Virus record (IMG/VR): IMGVR_UViG_3300033571_020726
Span: 1-64,000 of that record
DNA: 64,000 bases
Strand: one strand, 5' to 3'
Source of the DNA: a virus
Shown: positions 49,101-58,834 of the stretch, in pieces
How the letters are laid out: every line of letters starts with the position of its first letter
Position numbering within the stretch: the stretch's first letter is position 1
Program-made: the position numbers and the translations under genes
The notes under the pieces: generated by a model
Databases searched by the model: none
The model's input: the letters and a program-made list of their open reading frames with translations, nothing else
What the model was told of the DNA's origin: nothing

Positions 49101-51696
49101 TAATATTTATATGCAAAAAGTAAATAGTTTTATATCAAATCAAAGATTTGATGACATAAGAGATGATGATTCTTTTTGCTTTTCAACAGCTAGGTTTTAT
49201 TATTTATTAACAAAAATTTTTGACATTGACATTAAAACATCGCAATTAATTATAAAACATGCAGGTTCTCAAAATATTAAAATAGACGAAAATACATTTA
49301 TATATGATACATTAAAAAGTATAAGAGAAAATAATAATTTTAGCGGAAATTTAAATATTATTAATAATTTTCCTGGATATAACACTTTTTTAGATTCTAA
49401 TTTTAGTTCGACACAATTCACAACATTTGCAACAATATATAATATATTTGATATATTTAATATATATAACAAAAAAATATCCGAATTAATTTCAGGAATG
49501 TCTACATTCTCAAATAAAAGAGAATATGAATTTTTATTAACATCGCCTACAATAATAAATTATATAAAAAATTTAAATGCAGCGCAAGATAGATTTCCTG
49601 CTGATTATGCTAAAAATATTAAAAAGAAAATTATACCAGATTCATCATACACTTATTTAAAAATTAGAGATAAAAAAACATTGTCTAATGAATCTAATGA
49701 AAATTTTTATCAAAATTTAGAAAACGACAATAATTATATTGATGATAAAATAGATGTTGTTATTACACCTGATATAAATAATTCTATTATTTTCGAAAAT
49801 TTGGTTAATAGTTCATTTAAATTAAATGATAAATATAAAATATATGCAGATATAACTGATATTAATCAAATTAAAAAATCAACAGGATTAAATGAATATG
49901 ATTCACATACTTATCCTAATAAATATTTAAATATACAATTACTTCAGATCGCTAATCAAAATCATCCTTTACTATATAAAAAATATATTGATATTTCACA
50001 AAATTGGTATAATCACATATATCACGGTTTAATTATAAATGACGTATCATTATCTTTAAGTTTTGATTTTTTAAATTTTTATTATAATCAATACCTAGAT
50101 TCTATAAAAATATCATACGATATTTTAGTAAATAGTCGTAAAAGATTAATTAATAATTTAAATATTGAGTCTGTTAATAATTTTTTAAAAAACAAAATAG
50201 GAAATGAACATACAAAAAAAATATTAAATTTTAATAAAAATAATCAACTATTGCAAGATTCTTATGAAAAAGCTATAATAAAATATAAATCTTCAAAAAA
50301 TATTATCGATTCAATATCAAATATTGGTTTAATTGATTCTTTTATGATTAATGAAAATGGCTTTTTAATAAGTAATTTATTTAAAAAAATAAATGATACA
50401 AATGATAATAAAGGAGATATTATTTATTCTTATTTAAATGATTTTTATATTGATGCAAAACAAAAGAAAATACAAAATAATCCTTCACTTTTTAATCAAG
50501 AAATAAATCAATTATACAATACAATATCTAAGGATTATACTGTAAATAATCAAGCAAAAGAATTATTAGGTTCTCATATACTTAGTGTAGGTATTGATCA
50601 TGATATAAAATTAAATAAAAACGATATTATTGTTATACAAGTTGAATTAATTGATCATGATTTTCCTGAAATTGTTTGGGAACCTAAGATTTTTGAATAT
50701 CATGCCTCATTTGATGATATAAGTAATGGATTCATTCAAAACTTAAATATTGATGATACTAATTTACCAATTAAAATAAAAAATAGATGGTCTATTAATA
50801 ATACTTTGAAAGATAATTTAATTAAAAATATAAATTATCAATATGATGATACTTTAAATTTAACTAACAATATATTTTCAAAAACTTATAATAATCAATC
50901 ATTTTTAAATCCAATTGAGTATATCTCTAGAGACGAAATTACAGATATAAACATATTGAAAGATAAAGTTTTTGATGATTTTATGAAAGTATTAGATACA
51001 GTAGAACTTAATAAAATTAATATTGAAATGTTAAACAGATGTAAGCATAATCAAATTACTAATTTTAAATTAAAAAAAGTTTTAAAATTAATATCAGGTA
51101 TTGATACTGATTTATTTACTAAAAATATAGATTTTAATAAAAAGTTAATATTAAAAGATGTATACGATATTTTTGTGACAAATGCATTACTAAATAATAC
51201 ATTTGAAGATTATGAAATAAAATATACAGATTTTATTAAAGCGATAGATATTACGGAAAAAATTATAGATAATTATACTTTTTATACAGGCTCATTATCA
51301 AGTGAAAACAAAATAAATATTTTTATAAAATTTTTATCTGATTTTTCAAAAGCTGTAATTGAAGATTTTTGTTTTATGACAAATGGCGATGATTTATTTC
51401 AAAAAACGTATAATATAGCAATAAATCCAAAAGATTTTATAATTTCAGGTTTTGAAGGTGAAATAAATATTACTCCTTCAAATCAAGATTTAGATTTTGA
51501 AAAAATACAGAAAGATAGATTAAATATTTTTTTAGATGAAATAGATACTGAACCTAATTTTGTTTTAAGAATGTTATCTAAATATACTATAAATCGTGAT
51601 GATATAACTTATTTTAAGGTTAAATATAAAGACACTAATAATGATTATATACCTAAAAATATATCTTATAGAATTACAACAAAAATTCTCAAATAG
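46156..51696 (+). CDS. Giant 1846-residue virion-region protein, function unknown
   Basis: This is the longest gene in the window. The start is supported by TAGGA eight bases upstream and it ends in TAG. The protein is very rich in Asn, Ile, Lys and Ser. It looks largely helical, with many short Asn runs, and no membrane segments, Cys pairs, Walker motifs or protease motifs were seen. The N-terminus (FESSLEKIRFINKLNNKDIK) and the last 250 residues (about 1600-1846) look better ordered than the middle. It is too helix- and loop-rich to be an obvious fibre. Alternatives are a baseplate component, a tape-measure-like ruler or an injected protein. None is proven. Confidence 0.6.
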   Translation: MAIFESSLEKIRFINKLNNKDIKTNLIQITNYQNNIGDETFLDIKFELDVIHKGQFSYTKKFLNQNTSSPAFTNINSIRSIVNLFKTQNSKHEKIFNNIERIVSQVYADDKLFSISTARLNNIYTDFNQESKKYTFDLLANFILSYNNTTTISTTKSFAKDLFKDNVNNDNENLFALKTKFIENNLNLNSQNTNNQILFFLKNFLGFNFLNLDNNLKISNGNKPLSFMSINTIKNNIKNNAFDDMSINSLLYGFISNEELSTNKYNYSNLTNFPLIEDDITKEFIPFKYTKNFNLFNGSNILDFTKKYITILSNSSLKNENENEFISNSIESFKNIKNCIYSNNIKEDYNFIYTTKINENLKFESKANQNILAHTSLYKIFNPNTYGITSLLQKDRSDMLQCLNLIANNINSKRIILLKNAISTSPNFNNNLFSNLEEPTTNFKDKLTNALLFHNSINSEETGILNNTLSIFNYKKNNFFANILKNRNICNYIVKNFKKIYFKNTNIFNTFKRIFLYNKNKINELNNFESYFVSNLENNSIISNIPDAMNRFKIKSTIDVAEIREYNNYIIGDQNFESSKNLNEKLVNEYNENINFENIKDSMRREKEDISNIINEYYSDNFEIFKNTSTFFSSIKDICSQNISFLTSNDANADILDTASILWVFNENNTIYAQDEKNDFLNKLTKSLIKFNIIKRTNNNNLKNAFKTEINNIITSKNTNNNIMELFPFFIFTTEHYNNNEQKNYFKTESGFNSINNSDEHETRGLFSHFIYNENTPFNITKLNSINDFRKSKLNFNDSILKKINIAGCNLINNEKVMFIPELYINQNKNYEIKNNIFIILNTLPTVYSFTDYSYSIVLKELITKYSLSKTFNFVNNDVENNLFFNIISKFNILIEDFLLTRLNINTINSISELDSIIDSDNEILSIVENTLKIASDIYCDMSNSLQSYVNISNRVFQSNELNARINAAININNRNDLSIENNIYMQKVNSFISNQRFDDIRDDDSFCFSTARFYYLLTKIFDIDIKTSQLIIKHAGSQNIKIDENTFIYDTLKSIRENNNFSGNLNIINNFPGYNTFLDSNFSSTQFTTFATIYNIFDIFNIYNKKISELISGMSTFSNKREYEFLLTSPTIINYIKNLNAAQDRFPADYAKNIKKKIIPDSSYTYLKIRDKKTLSNESNENFYQNLENDNNYIDDKIDVVITPDINNSIIFENLVNSSFKLNDKYKIYADITDINQIKKSTGLNEYDSHTYPNKYLNIQLLQIANQNHPLLYKKYIDISQNWYNHIYHGLIINDVSLSLSFDFLNFYYNQYLDSIKISYDILVNSRKRLINNLNIESVNNFLKNKIGNEHTKKILNFNKNNQLLQDSYEKAIIKYKSSKNIIDSISNIGLIDSFMINENGFLISNLFKKINDTNDNKGDIIYSYLNDFYIDAKQKKIQNNPSLFNQEINQLYNTISKDYTVNNQAKELLGSHILSVGIDHDIKLNKNDIIVIQVELIDHDFPEIVWEPKIFEYHASFDDISNGFIQNLNIDDTNLPIKIKNRWSINNTLKDNLIKNINYQYDDTLNLTNNIFSKTYNNQSFLNPIEYISRDEITDINILKDKVFDDFMKVLDTVELNKINIEMLNRCKHNQITNFKLKKVLKLISGIDTDLFTKNIDFNKKLILKDVYDIFVTNALLNNTFEDYEIKYTDFIKAIDITEKIIDNYTFYTGSLSSENKINIFIKFLSDFSKAVIEDFCFMTNGDDLFQKTYNIAINPKDFIISGFEGEINITPSNQDLDFEKIQKDRLNIFLDEIDTEPNFVLRMLSKYTINRDDITYFKVKYKDTNNDYIPKNISYRITTKILK

Positions 51697-51707
51697 AAAG
51701 AAAAAAA

Positions 51708-53501
51708 ATGAGTAATAATGCAATTGATATTATAAATTATGATATACCTAAATTTAATGTTGATGTAACTTTTAATTATTTAAAATATACAGATGCAGAA
51801 GATGATGGCGAAATATTTGATGAAAAATTAAATTTAAAATATAATAATAAAGATATGAATTTATATAATGAGCTAAAAATAGATATATCGGAATTTATAT
51901 CTAGATATGATTTTGATTCAAATATTACTTTTTTGAAAAAAATAGATCAAAATATTATTGATGATATTAAATATTTTGAAAATAAAAATTTAAATACATA
52001 CAGTCAGAATACAGAAGGTATTACTGAGATTGATTATTTTAATTATAGCAATTCAAAAATTGACGATAAATTTGTATCAATTATCAATTATTTGTCAAAA
52101 AAAGATTTAAAAAATATATTAAACACATTTGATATTGATAATCAACAATACAATTTAAATAAATCTAACTATAGAAATATAGTTGTTGGTAAAGATTATT
52201 TATATAGATTTTTTTTAAATAAAAATAATACTTTACATAATATTGACTTTATTAATAATAACGTTTTATCAACATATAATAATATAACAGATCATATTTC
52301 ATCTAGCGGTTATTCTGCTAAAGTTTTTAATATTAATAATGATATAATTGAAAATAATATTATTGAGCAATTTAGTAATACTGTTATAACAGACACTAAT
52401 AATATTGACATGCTTGATAAAATGAGTTTATTTGATAAATTAAACTATTTTAAATTAACTAATATTACACAGTTTGAAGAATTAAAAGATAAAACTGGCG
52501 TTGCATTTGTTGGATTTTTAATAAAAAAAAATAAAAAATCAAAATTAGGTGAAAGTAAATTAAACATTGCAAGTCAATTTATTTATTTAGATATTAATAA
52601 TGATTTATATCAAAATGGAACTTTAAAAAATATTGTTTTATTTGATTGCGATTTAGAATATGCTAATACGTATTCTTATGAAATAAGTCCTGTTTTTTAT
52701 TTAAGTTATTACAAACATAATATTTTAATAAATGATATAAATATACCCAGTATAGTAAATAATTTAATATATTCAAATACTTTTAGAACTATAGAATCTG
52801 TTGCAATTGATTATTTTGCGCCTGAACCTCCTAATGCTTTACGTGTTAAGTTACATAAAGGTTCTATGTTTCCTTTATTATTTTGGGATCACCCTACAAA
52901 TCCGCAAAACGATGTAATTGGATTTCAAATTTATAGAAGAGAAAATTTAAATCAGCCATTTCAACTAATAAAAGTTTATTTAAAAAGGCAAAAATCAGAT
53001 TTCAAAAACTTTGATATGTTTTCAGATATTATTGATGAAAATTTAATTGAAACATCAAATTCAAATATAATGTCATCTGATTTATATCAATTTGTAGACA
53101 AAAATGTTGATATTATCAAAAACAATTATATTTATGCAATTTGTTCGATTGATGCTCATGGAATTATATCAAATTATTCAACGCAGATAGGTGTTAGATA
53201 CTCTAATATATATAACAATTTAATAATTGATCATGTAAGTATATCTAATGCCCCAAGAAGTTATCCTAATTTGTATATAGCAAGAAAAACTCAATTATTT
53301 AATAATGACGATTCTTTATTTGATTTTACACCTAATTTTGTTAATAAAGAAAAAATATCTATATACTTTACACCAGACTCTTATAGATTTAAAAACGGTA
53401 GTATTGTAGAAGAATCATTCAATATAAACAATCATTATCAATTAAATATAATAAGATTAAATGATTTATCATCAAAAAATATTAAATTTAAACTAAAATA
53501 A
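51708..53501 (+). CDS. Virion protein with fibronectin type III-like domain
   Basis: This 597-residue protein has an acidic, Asn-rich N-terminal 350 residues without known motifs. Residues about 365-495 fit a fibronectin type III-like domain: FAPEPPNALRVKLHKGSMFP, LLFWDHPTNPQNDVIGFQIY, then YIYAICSIDAHGIISNYST. This is followed by APRSYPNLYIARKTQLFNND (about 511-530), a segment I associate with virion proteins of large phages. The fold suggests binding between virion parts or to the host surface. It is 12 bases from the preceding giant gene. Confidence 0.65.
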   Translation: MSNNAIDIINYDIPKFNVDVTFNYLKYTDAEDDGEIFDEKLNLKYNNKDMNLYNELKIDISEFISRYDFDSNITFLKKIDQNIIDDIKYFENKNLNTYSQNTEGITEIDYFNYSNSKIDDKFVSIINYLSKKDLKNILNTFDIDNQQYNLNKSNYRNIVVGKDYLYRFFLNKNNTLHNIDFINNNVLSTYNNITDHISSSGYSAKVFNINNDIIENNIIEQFSNTVITDTNNIDMLDKMSLFDKLNYFKLTNITQFEELKDKTGVAFVGFLIKKNKKSKLGESKLNIASQFIYLDINNDLYQNGTLKNIVLFDCDLEYANTYSYEISPVFYLSYYKHNILINDINIPSIVNNLIYSNTFRTIESVAIDYFAPEPPNALRVKLHKGSMFPLLFWDHPTNPQNDVIGFQIYRRENLNQPFQLIKVYLKRQKSDFKNFDMFSDIIDENLIETSNSNIMSSDLYQFVDKNVDIIKNNYIYAICSIDAHGIISNYSTQIGVRYSNIYNNLIIDHVSISNAPRSYPNLYIARKTQLFNNDDSLFDFTPNFVNKEKISIYFTPDSYRFKNGSIVEESFNINNHYQLNIIRLNDLSSKNIKFKLK

Positions 53502-53520
53502 TATTAAAAATATAATACAA

Positions 53521-53530
53521 TATAATTAAA
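53521..53530 (+). promoter_or_regulatory. TATAATTAAA box before the gene at 53554
   Basis: TATAATTAAA lies 23 bases before the ATG at 53554, exactly as before gp25 (29490). AAAGGA follows in the leader, so a transcript starting just downstream of the box would carry the ribosome-binding site. Confidence 0.4.
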
Positions 53531-53553
53531 ATAAAACAAAGGATTTGTTGAAT

Positions 53554-54369
53554 ATGGGATTTTTAGATCATACAACTAATAGCATTATTATAGATGCAGT
53601 ATTAACTGAGCGTGGTCGTGAATTATTGGCTCGAAATGATGGATCATTTAAAATTGATTCTTTTGCATTTGGTGATGACGAAATAGACTATACAAATATT
53701 TTAAAATATGGTACAGATATGGGTAAAGAAAAAATAGAAAAAAATACACCTATTTTTGAAGCTCAAACAAATGAAAATATTGCAATAAAATATAATAATA
53801 TAACTTTATCAAGTTCTGTGACTAGACTATTATATATTCCAGTATTATATGTTGATACAAATACAATGTCTGTTTTGGAAAGTAACCCAACTAAACCTGC
53901 AAATATACAACTTGATTCATCATCAACAACGACAAACAAAAAAACAATTACACTTTTTTCAACATTACCAGCAGTATCAGGACAAACATCAATCGATAAT
54001 AATTTAATAGATACTATATTTGAAGTGAGATTCAATTCTTTATTATTAGGATTATATAATTCAAATGGAGATGAAAATATAACTGATTTTATCGACAAAG
54101 ACGAAAATTTAATATCAACATATTCTTTAAGTAGAAATGCAGTTGTTGCAGATGCAATAAGCGATTCATGGCAATCATTTGCATTAAAAGGCAGAAGAAA
54201 AATTAGTTTTGATATAGGTATTAGTAAGCAATTTGAAAGTAGTTTTTTTGAAAAATTTGGAGTAATTAATTCTTCAGGTAATTCAACAGGGTCAATTAAT
54301 ACATTTCTTGAAATTGTAGGGACAGCATCAGGTTCAAGAATGATTATTCCATTTACAATTATATTATAA
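53554..54369 (+). CDS. Virion structural protein of the LDHT/IDAVLTERGRELLARNDGSF type
   Basis: This 271-residue protein starts GFLDHTTNSIIIDAVLTERG and RELLARNDGSFKIDSFAFGD (residues 2-41), then KYGTDMGKEKIEKNTPIFEA. This pattern is strongly conserved in virion proteins of jumbo T4-like phages. A TTG nine bases upstream could extend it by three residues, but the ATG at 53554 is preferred because AAAGGA sits at a proper distance and the conserved N-terminus starts there. The middle has a Thr/Ser linker, and the chain ends in a hydrophobic strand (RMIIPFTIIL). The exact place in the particle is unknown. Confidence 0.72.
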   Translation: MGFLDHTTNSIIIDAVLTERGRELLARNDGSFKIDSFAFGDDEIDYTNILKYGTDMGKEKIEKNTPIFEAQTNENIAIKYNNITLSSSVTRLLYIPVLYVDTNTMSVLESNPTKPANIQLDSSSTTTNKKTITLFSTLPAVSGQTSIDNNLIDTIFEVRFNSLLLGLYNSNGDENITDFIDKDENLISTYSLSRNAVVADAISDSWQSFALKGRRKISFDIGISKQFESSFFEKFGVINSSGNSTGSINTFLEIVGTASGSRMIIPFTIIL

Positions 54370-54379
54370 GAGAGAAAAT

Positions 54380-55786
54380 ATGCCAGCATCAAGATTAAAA
54401 AGTTTAGGAATAAATGATAGATTAACTGAAAACAAATCACGATTAAATCAATTAATTGATATTATTTCAGCAGATGTATCACAATCAGCTAATAGAAGAA
54501 CATATCCTGCATTTGTTACAGGTAATACATATCCTATAACAAGTTCATTATTTAATACAATTTATGATCAGGATCACACTTTACAAAGTTCAAATGCATT
54601 ATTTGATATGACATTTGGATTATACGCTAAAACAGTAACAGCAACAGTAAATAATGTCACAACAAAAACGATTGATGGTTCATCTATTATTACATCATTA
54701 AATGATAGATCTGTCGATTCTTCTGGTTTTTATTATTTTAATCCATTAACATCAACAATGATTCGTGAAAAAATAAATGTTTATAAACAATATGCACAAT
54801 CTTTATTAGGAAATGCAAATGAAGTATTTAAATCTTCATATCAAGCGCCTTCAAATGAAGTGACAGAAATAAAAGAAGCTTTATTTTTAAACTTCAAACG
54901 TTTATTTAAAAGAGACAATATTGCAAGAGGAACATTTGGTTTAACATTATATAATAGATTAGGTAATTTTTCAACAATAACAACATCAGAATATACAGCA
55001 GTTGATAGTTTAAAGAAAAAACAAACATTATTTACTTCACCAAATCAAGTATTTAATTCAACAACATATACAGGCAAATCAGCATTACAACAAGGTGATG
55101 CATCGTCAGATGGATTTGTAACAATAATTGATACAAATGCTTCAAATGTTTATTCAGTTTTACCTACATCTGGAGAGGTTGCAACATTAAAAATGTTTAA
55201 AGATGATCCTTCTACTAGCATTGATGTAGGTTTAATTTTTTATGATGCAGGCATTGTAGTATTAGATGTTGCCAAAATATTTAAACTGTCTGAACAAGTA
55301 AAAGGCGTTATTTCTTTTGCTGATGCACTTGCAACATCAACATCATTTTCAGGATTTTCAGGTGATACATCATTATCAGGTGTTGCTATACTTAATGGAG
55401 AAAAAGCTTTAAATAATGATGATACACTTTTGAAATTTTTACAATTAGCTACTATAGATGATATTGTAAAACATTTTTGTGAAGCAAGATTTGCAGATAG
55501 TAGCAATACTTGTTTAACATTTCAAAATGAAACAATTATTAATTCAACTATTTTTTTCTGTAATGCAGCACCAAGTGAATTTAATTATAGCACAAATCCA
55601 ACATATATTGATGAATATGGTAAAATAAATGTTGTTAAAGATGAAACATCACAACCATTTTCATATATCACAACTGTCGGTTTGTATGATGCTGCAGGTA
55701 ATTTATTGGCTGTCGCAAAATTAAGTCGTCCAATTGAAAAAAATCCTAATAATAATTTAACAATTAGGGTAAGATTAGATTATTAA
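54380..55786 (+). CDS. Virion structural protein conserved in large T4-like phages
   Basis: This 468-residue protein has the segments LQSSNALFDMTFGLYAKTV (about 71-89), IREKINVYKQYAQSLLGNAN (about 131-150) and ALFLNFKRLFKRDNIARGTF (about 171-190). I associate these with virion proteins of jumbo T4-like phages. The C-terminus VGLYDAAGNLLAVAKLSRPI followed by LTIRVRLDY is shared in pattern with the end of the next gene. The high number of Ala, Ser and Thr compared with its neighbours suggests a well-folded, abundant protein. It follows the previous gene after 10 bases, with AGAGAG before the ATG. Confidence 0.7.
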   Translation: MPASRLKSLGINDRLTENKSRLNQLIDIISADVSQSANRRTYPAFVTGNTYPITSSLFNTIYDQDHTLQSSNALFDMTFGLYAKTVTATVNNVTTKTIDGSSIITSLNDRSVDSSGFYYFNPLTSTMIREKINVYKQYAQSLLGNANEVFKSSYQAPSNEVTEIKEALFLNFKRLFKRDNIARGTFGLTLYNRLGNFSTITTSEYTAVDSLKKKQTLFTSPNQVFNSTTYTGKSALQQGDASSDGFVTIIDTNASNVYSVLPTSGEVATLKMFKDDPSTSIDVGLIFYDAGIVVLDVAKIFKLSEQVKGVISFADALATSTSFSGFSGDTSLSGVAILNGEKALNNDDTLLKFLQLATIDDIVKHFCEARFADSSNTCLTFQNETIINSTIFFCNAAPSEFNYSTNPTYIDEYGKINVVKDETSQPFSYITTVGLYDAAGNLLAVAKLSRPIEKNPNNNLTIRVRLDY

Positions 55787-55846
55787 AATATTTAAATTAA
55801 TTGTTTTTTTTTATATGATAAATAATATAATAAAAAAGGTTTATTA

Positions 55847-58834
55847 ATGAGTATTATCAATTTATTGGATCAAAATAAAAATTTTGAAGAAACAAAGATA
55901 TTATCAAATAGAATATTTAAAAAAAAAGAAATATATACAACAGATTTAAATAATAACTATAATAATGAAAATATTGAAGGTTTTATTCTAAATAATTATC
56001 CTGATACTTATTCAACATCTTATGGATTATTATCACTTTTTTCATATAATACTAACGTTTTAAAAGAAATCAATGGTAATACTAGACAAAGAAAAAGCGA
56101 TATTACAACAAAAAATTTTTATGTAGATCAAATACGTAATACATCAGTTTTTAATAATCAAAATGTAAGTATAAGAAATTATTTACAAAAAGTCAGACCT
56201 GATAAAATTGAATCTATCACTAATGATGTTGAAATGTTGGAAATTGAATCTAACTATTTTTCAATTAAAAGATTATCGCAGGAATTAAATCCATTTAGTA
56301 ATATAGTAACAAAAAAAAATATTATAAAAAATTTATATAAATCAAATAATAATATGAAAGATTCTAAATTTAATCAAAAATTTAATTATTCTTTTTATAA
56401 TTATAACTGTTTGAATTTTTTTAATATTTTACCTAGTGAACAAATGTCGCAAGTTGTAAAAGATGAATTTATAAACAACTCTCATAAAAATATATTGCTT
56501 TATTCAAATTCTTTATTAGATAATCAAGAAAGTGGAATAACTTCTAAAAATATAGGTTTATCGGATCATAAATTAAGCATTAATTTTTGGATTAATCCTA
56601 AAAGAACGTCATTAGTTAATAAAAAATATAATCCTGGTTGCATATTACATATACCAAATATCATATCTGTATATTTAGTTTCTGATAATGTTAGTTATGA
56701 TTCTTTAGATAGACCTACTGCTTTTAAAATATTATGTCATTTAGGTGAAAAATCAAATATATTACCATTAAGTAATGAAATTACAACTCAGTATAAAATA
56801 ATTACTGATAATGTTTTAAATTTAAACACATGGTATAATATTTCTATTATTATTTCAAGACAAGATGTACTTTTATATATTGATTCAATTAATAATATGA
56901 CATCATGGAAAAAAAACAATCAAACAATTGATTTGACTTCTTTAAATTTTGAAAATACAAATTCAATATTTACTATTGGAAATAGATTATCAAATCAAAG
57001 TGAAATATGGCAAAAAGCAAATGAAAATAAATTAAAAAATTCTTTTTTTAATGATAATACATACCTTGAAAACAATTTGAATATTGACGAAATAAATGAA
57101 ATAAATAATGTAAGATTTGTTGATTCAATGTTGGATATGAATACAAAAATATTGAGTAATAATGAAAATAATATTGATATTCAGTCACAAGCATTAAATG
57201 CAGAGTTAAATAATATAATGATATTTAATGATGATATATCATTTCAGGATTTATTTGATTATGCATCTGGTAATAAAAATCTAGATTTAAGTAATAGATC
57301 ATTATCTTTTTGGTTACCATGTATATATTTACCTGAACTTGTTAGAAGAAAAGGATATATTACATTAGGTATGAAGGATAATATATCTTATCGTTCATGC
57401 GTGAATCCTTATTTTTCACATAAAATTTATGGACATGAATTATCAATTGAACACTTTGTAAGAGATCTTGCATTTTTTAGATTACCTTTAATAAAAGGAA
57501 TGAATGGAAAAGAATACGAAGATTGTTTAACAAATAATTTTTATAATTCTTCAAATAACAGTATTATAGCAGAAAAGAAGAAATTAATAACTGATTTTTA
57601 TAGAAATCATAAAACACCTACACAAATATTAAATAAAATAATGACAACAGATATTTGTAAAGTAGATAGTTGCTTTACAGATTATCAATTTGATAATTTA
57701 ATTTATCGTAATAATTTTATTTTTCCTTGTGATAATGGAAAATCAAAAATAGATTATAATAATATTCAAAAATATGATAAAATAAAAAATGTTTTATTAT
57801 CAGAATCTTCTATCTCACATTACTTTTTAAATAAAAATTTTAATTATATAAATTTACAGAATAGTCTTTATTTAAACAAAAATGAATATTCATATGATAA
57901 TCCTACAGATTTTTTTAATAAAGATTACGTTTATAATAAATTAATAAATAATACAAATAATTTATTTACAAACAAACCAAATAAAAATGAATACTTATCA
58001 AAAGTTTTTATTGACAAATTATCAAGTAATAATATACAAACGAAAGTATATAATAATTTGTCAGGTATTAAATTACTTACACAAACGAATATAAATAATT
58101 TTTGGGGTCCTATAAAAAATAGTTTTAATAGTGAAAAATATTTAAGTATAAATCATATTTTCAAAAATATTGATGGAAAATATACACCGTCTAATCCTGA
58201 AATTATTATTTCAAATAAAAGTATTAATAATCAATCAGTAGTATATAGAAAATTTTTTAATTCATATTATTCAATAGAAGGTGAAGTAGGTGAGACATAT
58301 TCAACTATTTTTGATATTTCAAATTTATTTTATTCTTCAAAAATTCATCCTAAAAGTATTGAGATAAATGATTTTGATTTAAATGGTACAGGTGCTGCAT
58401 TATCAATGAAGATAAAAGATAATGGTATGGGTTTATTATATAGGGCAGATTGTAATGGAGAACATGCAAAATGGGCGTATGTAGGACATGCGTTTTATTC
58501 TGATGGGTTATGTAATATTTTATATCCTGGAATTGCTAATTTTGGTGAAAATAATTTTTCATTTTCATTAAAAGGGCAACATTCAATGTATACAATGGAA
58601 TTAAATATACCAGTAGAAAAAGGTGGTTTTAATATCTCATCAAACAACACATATATTAAAGATTTAAAACCATCAAATAATTTATCAGATTTGGAAGAAG
58701 ATCAATTTGTATATATTTCAGGAGTCAATTTACATGATGAAAATTTAAATATAGTGGCAAAAGCTAATTTTGCGCAACCTATAGTTAAAAGATTAAATGA
58801 TAGATATAATATCAGATTAAAGATGGATTTTTAA
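55847..58834 (+). CDS. Large virion protein with concanavalin-like domain and shared C-terminal module
   Basis: This 995-residue protein has an Asn/Lys-rich N-terminus. Residues about 240-465 fit a concanavalin/LamG-like domain: LSINFWINPKRTS, NLNTWYNISIIISRQDVLLY, FTIGNRLSNQSEIW and the late strand LNNIMIFNDDISFQDL. The C-terminus (about 870-995) includes GTGAALSMKIKDNGMGLLYR and ends FVYISGVNLHDENLNIVAKA...IRLKMDF. This has the same pattern as the end of the previous protein (VGLYDAAGNLLAVAK...IRVRLDY). The two may dock onto the virion in the same way. AAAAAAGG precedes the ATG. Confidence 0.65.
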   Translation: MSIINLLDQNKNFEETKILSNRIFKKKEIYTTDLNNNYNNENIEGFILNNYPDTYSTSYGLLSLFSYNTNVLKEINGNTRQRKSDITTKNFYVDQIRNTSVFNNQNVSIRNYLQKVRPDKIESITNDVEMLEIESNYFSIKRLSQELNPFSNIVTKKNIIKNLYKSNNNMKDSKFNQKFNYSFYNYNCLNFFNILPSEQMSQVVKDEFINNSHKNILLYSNSLLDNQESGITSKNIGLSDHKLSINFWINPKRTSLVNKKYNPGCILHIPNIISVYLVSDNVSYDSLDRPTAFKILCHLGEKSNILPLSNEITTQYKIITDNVLNLNTWYNISIIISRQDVLLYIDSINNMTSWKKNNQTIDLTSLNFENTNSIFTIGNRLSNQSEIWQKANENKLKNSFFNDNTYLENNLNIDEINEINNVRFVDSMLDMNTKILSNNENNIDIQSQALNAELNNIMIFNDDISFQDLFDYASGNKNLDLSNRSLSFWLPCIYLPELVRRKGYITLGMKDNISYRSCVNPYFSHKIYGHELSIEHFVRDLAFFRLPLIKGMNGKEYEDCLTNNFYNSSNNSIIAEKKKLITDFYRNHKTPTQILNKIMTTDICKVDSCFTDYQFDNLIYRNNFIFPCDNGKSKIDYNNIQKYDKIKNVLLSESSISHYFLNKNFNYINLQNSLYLNKNEYSYDNPTDFFNKDYVYNKLINNTNNLFTNKPNKNEYLSKVFIDKLSSNNIQTKVYNNLSGIKLLTQTNINNFWGPIKNSFNSEKYLSINHIFKNIDGKYTPSNPEIIISNKSINNQSVVYRKFFNSYYSIEGEVGETYSTIFDISNLFYSSKIHPKSIEINDFDLNGTGAALSMKIKDNGMGLLYRADCNGEHAKWAYVGHAFYSDGLCNILYPGIANFGENNFSFSLKGQHSMYTMELNIPVEKGGFNISSNNTYIKDLKPSNNLSDLEEDQFVYISGVNLHDENLNIVAKANFAQPIVKRLNDRYNIRLKMDF

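Noticed and set aside
53545-53553. TTG start that would lengthen the virion protein by three residues
   Set aside because: It sits directly on the ribosome-binding site AAAGGA, and the conserved N-terminus begins at the ATG at 53554.
53763-54440. A 225-codon open frame on the minus strand
   Set aside because: It lies wholly across two conserved virion genes on the + strand, has no ribosome-binding site, and its protein has no recognisable motif; it is the antisense shadow of Ser/Thr-rich codons.
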